Assembly: GCA_021904315.1 (NCBI GenBank)
Contig: CM038920.1
Location: 9,672,001 to 9,736,000 of the forward strand
Length of the DNA stretch: 64,000 bases
Direction: 5' to 3'
Source of the DNA: Sphagnum magellanicum
Taxonomy: Eukaryota > Streptophyta > Sphagnopsida > Sphagnales > Sphagnaceae
The notes below the pieces were generated by a model. That model was not told the DNA's origin and made no database searches. It was given only the letters and a program-made list of their open reading frames with translations. Shown one piece after another: positions 58,021-64,000 of the stretch; position 1 is the first letter of the stretch; every line of letters starts with the position of its first letter. The position numbers and the translations under genes were made by a program.

Positions 58021-58753
58021 ATGGCCTTGCCATTTACATTAAGGAATATCTTAAAATAAAAAAAAATTATGGAAATTTTAATATTTCACCATGCAAAAAT
58101 ATAATCTTAAAAAAAAACCCTCTAATAAAAACCAAACTCCTTTAAGATATCACAACTCTATCACTAATCCCAAGTTTCAACATAATCCAAATATCATCTT
58201 TCAAAAATCCTCATTTAAAAAAATACCTACTAAATTGGGGGCCAAAATTCATTAAAATACTATACTTTGTAATGAATCTAAACACAATATCCTTGCCTTG
58301 GTAAGCAATGCCCCCAAAAAAAAACCCCAAGACAAAATCTACAAAGTGAACATTGATTATCTACCCTTATAAAGTTTGCATTAAAAAATGTTGTTTTAAA
58401 TAAATTTATATTGATTTTTTTTCATTATTTGATGTCTACCAATTGTATGAGAACATTTATTGGAACAAATTATCAATGATAAGTCCAATCTTCCATAATT
58501 CAAAAATATAAAAAATAGATGGGCAGTACTTGTGTAAAATTGTAAATGATCAATGTATCTTATGTTTAAAAGAAACCCATCATCATTATAAAACATAAAT
58601 CCGAACACAAATTTCAAATGTGTAGAGAGGATGGATTCACAAATCTCAAATTTGATTACTCATGACAACATGATTCACTTACAAAATTGGGTTTTATAAA
58701 ATTTGCAAGTTCAAAACATGATATTTTTTAAAAATCATGCAAATTACACCATA

Positions 58754-59082
58754 CTAGTGTGAACCCTGTGCATAATGCACATGTGTGTTATTTTTCTTTT
58801 CTTTTCTTTTCATTGTCCGTTTCTTTTCACTGTCCGTGGCCACTGTCCGTCCGGAGTCACTGTCACAGACTAAGTACATGCGTGTTATTTTTCTTTTCTT
58901 TTCACTGTCCGTGGCCATTGTCCGTTCGGAATCACTGTCACAGACTAAGTACAGGTGTGTTCTTTTCTTTTCTTTTCTTTTCACTGTCCGTTTCTTTTCA
59001 ATGTCCGTGGCCACTGTCCGTTCGGAATCACTGTCACTAACTGACTGACAGATAGACAGACTCGCTGAATTAATATATTAGA
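58754..59082 (-). mobile_element. 329-bp non-autonomous Helitron
   Basis: On the minus strand the 5' end is TCTAATATATTAATTCAGCG, preceded by host A. The 3' end is a GTGCAT-T-ATGCAC hairpin, 11 bases, then CTAG, followed by host T. This is the canonical TC...hairpin...CTRR structure with A/T insertion. The interior is three ~80-bp tandem repeats (see separate entry). The 3' end is related to that of the Helitron at 19530. Confidence 0.82.
58790..59045. repeat. ~80-bp tandem repeat inside the small Helitron (3 copies)
   Basis: The unit contains ttttcttttctttt, cactgtccgtggccactgtc, cgttcggaatcactgtcaca and gactaagtacatg. Open frames on both strands here are repeat artefacts. Confidence 0.92.
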
Positions 59083-60190
59083 TTCCATATCTAACAACTA
59101 TGAATTATCTATGGTTGCCTTTAATAACTCTCTTTAGGTGCAATCCATTGTTTGGAGGCCCCATCAATGTGCGCATGATGTGTCGAACAATTTTTTGTGC
59201 CTCTAGATTTGAGTCATACATGTTATTGATTAGTTTCCCAAATTACATCTTGGTTAAATTATGCACAAAATATTATGCATCCCAACATTGAAAAAAAAAC
59301 AAGTATTTTCAACTGGTCTCTATAATTGAAATTTAGTCACAAGTGACATTTATGAATAAACTCTCATTAGTTGCCTTGGACAAATTGTATGCGACATTAA
59401 TTACAAATAACGAGGGGTATTGGATGAAAGAAAATGTCAAGAAATATAAGTTCATCCTTTGATTCCATTGTATATGTATTGTCACATGCGATTAAAATGC
59501 AAGTATTTTGGTCACAATTGAGGGCAAATAATGTGTTGCCAAATGTTCTAATATTGAATAATTTATAATAATAATATTATTATTATTTTGAAATAATCTA
59601 AAATGTTCAATTCAAATGTTTGAATGATTTTATATTATGACATGTGGCCCAATGTAAATATGACACATGGCATTTTAAGTGAATTTAATACAAAATATTA
59701 ATATTAGGTTGGTAGGTACATAAATAAGTGCTTACAAACTTAAACTACATACCTTCCTACCTATTTAGGTTAAAAGGTAGGTGGGCATGTCCTACCTTCC
59801 TAAGCTAAATACCTATTCATATAAAAAGATACTTAGGTAGGTAGGTACATAGGTTGACTTAGTTGGGTAGGTCAAACTAGGTACCTATTTAGCTAAATAG
59901 ATAAGTAAGTTGGGAAGGTAAATAGTTTAAAATTATACATAACCTTTTTTTTGTTTTGGGTTAAGCCTTTCTATTGGCTCGTCCCATGTGCACAAATTTT
60001 TCAATCTGAAATTGAATGATCACACCCCTTATTTATATAATGTTCAAAATAGGAATGTAGAACAAATAAATGGGATAAGTTTTGAACCTGTAACTTCCTC
60101 ACAAACTAAATTGCAACTCCAAAAAATTTCATGCATGTTTTTAGTTTTTCGATTTATAAGAATTCAAGTACATGGCTCATTAGACAATTA
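59083..60190. other. Intergenic DNA with a GGTA/TACC microsatellite
   Basis: 59700-59930 holds degenerate aggtaggtacata/tacctaccttc repeats. No gene is recognised. Confidence 0.5.
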
Positions 60191-62260
60191 GATTATCATT
60201 TAAATAATAATGATTAAATTTAGCATATATTTTAAATATAAATTATACACCACAAATATTAAGTATTCATTATAAAGTATTTAAATAAATACTAACTTCT
60301 TAATTTTACCTAACTAACTATTTAATTACACACAAGTTGTCAATACATAATTCATAGATAAATAAATAATTAAAGTATATAAAATATTTTATTAATTTTT
60401 TAATATATGGTCGAATTATGGACTATCTAATTAACATAAAAATAATTTAATTATTGTCATTAAAAAACTAACTATTTTTTTTAAATTCACATTATCAATA
60501 ATGAACTAACAATTTTTATTCAAAATTGAATTCCTATATGATTTTTTTTAAAAATAATATATAATTAATTACATTAATTAATATATAATTACATTTATTA
60601 TTTTAAAAACACTTATCATAAATAAGTAATTCCATAATTTTTTTAATTAAATTATTTTATAATAATTCCTGAATTTATATTAATTACAAAAATTATTTTC
60701 AATAGATTATATTTTTTCTAAAATTTTAATTCAGATTTAAATTATAAATTCAGATTGTGAATAATTATGTTCAATTTAAAAATAATTATGCATAATTAAT
60801 TCTTATCTGAAGTAATTATAATGCATTTGAAGTAATGTAACATTAATTACAATAATTCATTTTTTTTACTATAAGAATATCAAATATATAATGTAGAAAT
60901 CTATGTTGTAAAAATAATTATTTATTGTAACTTATAATTAATAACTAAAATCATTTATAATTACTCATAAAAGTGACTGTGGATAGCACTAGTAGAAAAA
61001 TAAATTAAAACTTGATCAATAATCTTCAAGATTTAAATATTAATTTTAGATTCCAAAAATATAATTCAGAATTCTAATATCAAGTTTTAGATCGAATAAG
61101 TTTTTTGAATTTAAATAAAAAATTTCAGAATTGAAAAGTCAATTTTCAGATTCAGATAACTATATTTAAAACTATAAGGCCCATTTTTAGGCTCAATTTT
61201 AAAAAATCTGAATTAAAATATCAATTTTGAGAATCCAAAATGATAATTCGGAATTACAATTTCGAGTTTCAAATCAAATAATATTTTTTAGATTTAAATT
61301 TAAAAACTCGAAATTGAAATATTAATTCTTATAACGAAAATAATCATTTAGAATTCAAATATCAATTTTTATATCAAACAAGCTTTTCTAATTTTAATAA
61401 AAGATTTCAATTTTCAATTAAAGTTTTCAGAAATTGAAATAGAAAATTTGAGATTGAACTCTCAAATTTCAAATTCAAATAACTATTTCAAGAATTGAAA
61501 TAATGATTTTCAGAATTGAAATATTAGTTTTCAAAATCAAATAGTTTCTTTACAAATTCAAATAATTAAACAAATGATTACAATAACAAAAAATTAAATT
61601 TAAATAACAGTTTCAGATTCAGTTTTTTTTTAGTTTTATAATTTAAAAACGAATTCCAATAGCAATTTTCACAATTGAAACATAAATTTTAATGTTTAAA
61701 TATAAATTTCATAATTCTAAATTATAATTTTAAAATCAAACATATTTTTTGAATAAAATTAATAATTTTAAGAATTCATATTTAAAAATTCAAATTAAAA
61801 TATTGATTTAAAAATTCAAATTTAAATATTGATTTTTAAATTCAAATTAAAATATTGATTTTTAAATTCAAATTAAAATATTGATTTTTAAATTCGAATA
61901 AAATGTTTCAGAATTATAATAACAATTTTCAGATCCAAATATAATTTTCAGAATTGAAATAAGAATTTTCAGTATTGAAATATCAATTTTCAGATTTGAA
62001 TAACAAATTTCAGAGTTCAAACATGGATTTTTAAATTCAAATAAAATGTTTCAGAATTGAAATAACAAATTTTTGAGTCAAATAATGATTTTTAATGAAA
62101 CAAAAAAAATCAAAATGCAAATAAAAATTCAAATTCACATAACAATTTCTGAAATTGAAATATCAATTTTTAAAATTCAAATATATATACATATCAGATC
62201 TGAAATATCAATTTTCAAATGTGAATAATAAATTTCAGAGTTCAAATATTAGTTTTTAGA
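60190..62260. repeat. Very AT-rich, degenerate minisatellite DNA
   Basis: From about 60980 to 62260 phrases like ttcagaattgaaatatcaattttcagattc recur at irregular spacing. The clearest part, 61783-61895, is a 26-bp unit (attcaaattaaaatattgat...) repeated about four times. No gene. Confidence 0.78.
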
Positions 62261-62639
62261 TTCATTATATGAACAATATACGTACATAAACATAATTAAT
62301 ATACACACAAATATATATTTATGATATATGTAACATATTGTAAATATAATTTTAATACATACATAAAAATACACCCTTATGTCATCATAGAATATCGTTA
62401 AGATGTGACTAATTTGGTGACTTTTGCAACTAATGGGACATATCAATATATTCATGGATGAAAATAAACCTAAAAATCATCCAACTAATATGATGAAATT
62501 TTCAATAGTTGCATCATAGTTGTAAAAATGACCAAAATAGTTGAAATTTGATTTTATAGTTGTAAATACTCCCGAACTTAGTCACAAACGACTACAAGTC
62601 GCATGTAGTTGTAAATGAAATGGTTACATTTTGGCTAAT
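62261..62639. other. Intergenic DNA, no gene assigned
   Basis: Short open stretches only. A small inverted phrase, gactacaagtcgcatgtagttg, lies near 62590. Confidence 0.45.
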
Positions 62640-63470
62640 TTCTACTAATGCAATCATCACCCCATATGACATTTGCCAACTTGCCCACCAAATATGTTTC
62701 AAACTTCAAAGTTGTGGCATTTGGTTTCGCCATTCGTCAAGGGGAATTTGTAGTTCCCAACTTACTATAAACAAAAAACAATTTTGAGGCAACGCACCAG
62801 CACACATTTTTTATGATGGTGGCATATTGTTTCATTGCAAACCCATACAATGATGGCATCACTTCTTGCAGGCGCCCAAGTTCACCCCAATCACGTATGC
62901 TTATGTACACAACATCTAATTTGTCTAGTGGAAAATGCAACATAATGTGGTCCTTGGACAAGTCGTTGTGTGAAATTCCATAATGATGTAATGCATTCAT
63001 AATGTTTATGAATGCCCATGCCAACTTCACACAATTTTGTTTAAAGGTGACAAGTTGTGTTCACCCTTCCATATCCGACCCCACTTGCCGCAATAAGATA
63101 TGATTATCCATAATGGGGGAGTACTTCATGTTGTAATTCAACATTTTTGGAAATGTTCCCCCATTCCACCACAATATGTATACTTCCATGGTCTTTGCGT
63201 GGATGGCAAGGGATTTTATGACACTTGGATGTTTGCATGGGCATGCCAAGGCTTCCATTGATCGTTGCTTACATGTTTTTCACTTTTCATCCATTTTCAA
63301 TGTCTTCCTTGCCAGCTCATTCATTTTTGGGATGTGATCGAATCTTTTGATGTGTGGGATAACTTGTTTTGAAGGTTTTGGTGAAATTGTTTGCCCGATG
63401 GTTGTCTACCCAATGGTTATTTGTTCCATTGTTCACTTGATGACATCATTGAAATCTTGTATGACAAAAA
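62640..63470 (-). pseudogene. Decayed protein-kinase-like gene
   Basis: One frame on the minus strand runs from about 63470 to 62640. It reads KRFDHIPKMNELARKTLKMD, stop, RSMEALACPCKHPSVIKSLA, LWWNGGTFPKMLNYNMKYSP, stop (TGA 63061-63063), KLAWAFINIMNALHHYG, the catalytic loop ISHNDLSKDHIML (HND with the catalytic Asp), then IRDWGELGRLQEV (DWG where most kinases have DFG), PSLYGF, stop, and FETYLVGKLANVIWG. The frame is kept over about 270 codons with four or five stops, so it is a young pseudogene. The family resembles multicopy kinase-like genes of land plants that I cannot name precisely. The Gly-rich loop and Lys lobe are not identified. Confidence 0.7.
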
Positions 63471-64000
63471 ACCAAAAGTCTTTTTAAACCCTACTTGTTA
63501 AAAACAATTAAAGTCTTGAAAAGTCAAGGTTTAATGTGTTCCAGAATTTTCACAAAATGCAAAAAAGATTGCCCTTCACCAAGGACTTGATCATTTCAAT
63601 TCATATAGGGTTCCATGCAATGGTTATAATGGGGCAACCAAGGACACAAAACCCAAATGAGAATAGAGATGCTCAAAAATGAATCAAGAGTTGCATTTTA
63701 AAAGTCATATATTTTCAAAAACCTCTTCCAAAATTCGTCACCATTGGACAACTGAAACAAATTTAGTTGCCATCTAAAATTCCTAAATGGCGACCAAAAA
63801 TGTTAGCATATCCATTTGTGACAACAAAAATTCATAGCCAGTGTCTGATGGTGACCAAAAATACTAACATATCCATTTGTGATAACCAAAATTCATAGCC
63901 ATCGTCCAATGGCAATTGAATTTAATAGGTGTTGTCGAATGGTGACCAAATTCAGTCACTACACAATTGTGGCAACCGAAAAACTAATGGCAACCAAAAG
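63471..64000. repeat. ~65-bp repeats near the right edge
   Basis: From about 63730, tggcgaccaaaaatgttagc, atatccatttgtgacaac and aaaattcatagcc recur about three times at ~65-bp spacing up to the edge. The text resembles the phrases around 57880-57960. Confidence 0.65.

Noticed and set aside
58754..59048. Open frames of 86-93 codons on both strands
   Set aside because: They are read-outs of the ~80-bp tandem repeat inside the small Helitron.

Overview
The window is nuclear DNA of a land plant, AT-rich and very gene-poor. The plant signals are an ankyrin-repeat/PGG-domain gene, a P450 exon fragment, a plant-type L1 LINE, Ty3/gypsy elements, Helitrons and MITE-like elements. The low gene density and the style of the repeats suggest a large, non-angiosperm genome, but I cannot name the species. 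Only one gene looks intact: the ankyrin/PGG gene on the minus strand (10838-15839). Almost everything else is decayed mobile DNA or repeats.

Layout. (a) 1-~6740, minus strand: a decayed Ty3/gypsy retrotransposon that runs off the left edge. Its order is gag with two zinc knuckles, aspartic protease, a complete C5 cytosine-DNA methyltransferase domain, reverse transcriptase, then RNase H. The methyltransferase between protease and RT is the most remarkable item here. (b) 6741-10100: nothing assignable. (c) 10110-16700: an unidentified gene fragment, then the ankyrin/PGG gene with its promoter. (d) 16700-37330: a nest of repeats. Foldback-like elements are built from ~127-bp tandem units, a shared ~0.7-kb core and a 0.9-kb segment with inverted ends. 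They occur as one partial copy (16.7-18.5 kb), one copy with two arms (19.5-26.7 kb) and one inverted copy (31.7-35.7 kb). Two more copies of the ankyrin gene promoter lie here, so 18.5-24.8 kb and 31.7-37.3 kb form a large inverted duplication. A Helitron, two MITEs and a second decayed gypsy element (29.0-31.6 kb) are nested in or near it. (e) 37330-39058, plus strand: a decayed second copy of the ankyrin/PGG gene that has lost its start codon, TATA segment and ankyrin repeats. (f) 39-47 kb: AT-rich DNA and a LINE interrupted by an LTR-like insertion. (g) 47.5-53.4 kb: several tandem arrays, including an array of hairpins, and a decayed zinc-finger ORF. (h) 54-59.1 kb: duplicated CCAAT/TATA-bearing repeats upstream of a P450 first-exon fragment, a perfect 22-bp hairpin and a 329-bp Helitron. 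(i) 59.1-64 kb: AT-rich minisatellite DNA, a decayed protein-kinase-like gene and a terminal tandem repeat.

How the parts fit. The gypsy element would have made one Gag-Pol polyprotein carrying its own DNA methyltransferase. Its stop codons are mostly explained by C-to-T or G-to-A changes, as expected of heavily methylated DNA. The two ankyrin/PGG copies point away from each other with inverted promoter copies between them, so the locus looks like an inverted gene duplication expanded by mobile elements. Comparing the two arms dates several insertions as later events and gives clean empty-site evidence for them.
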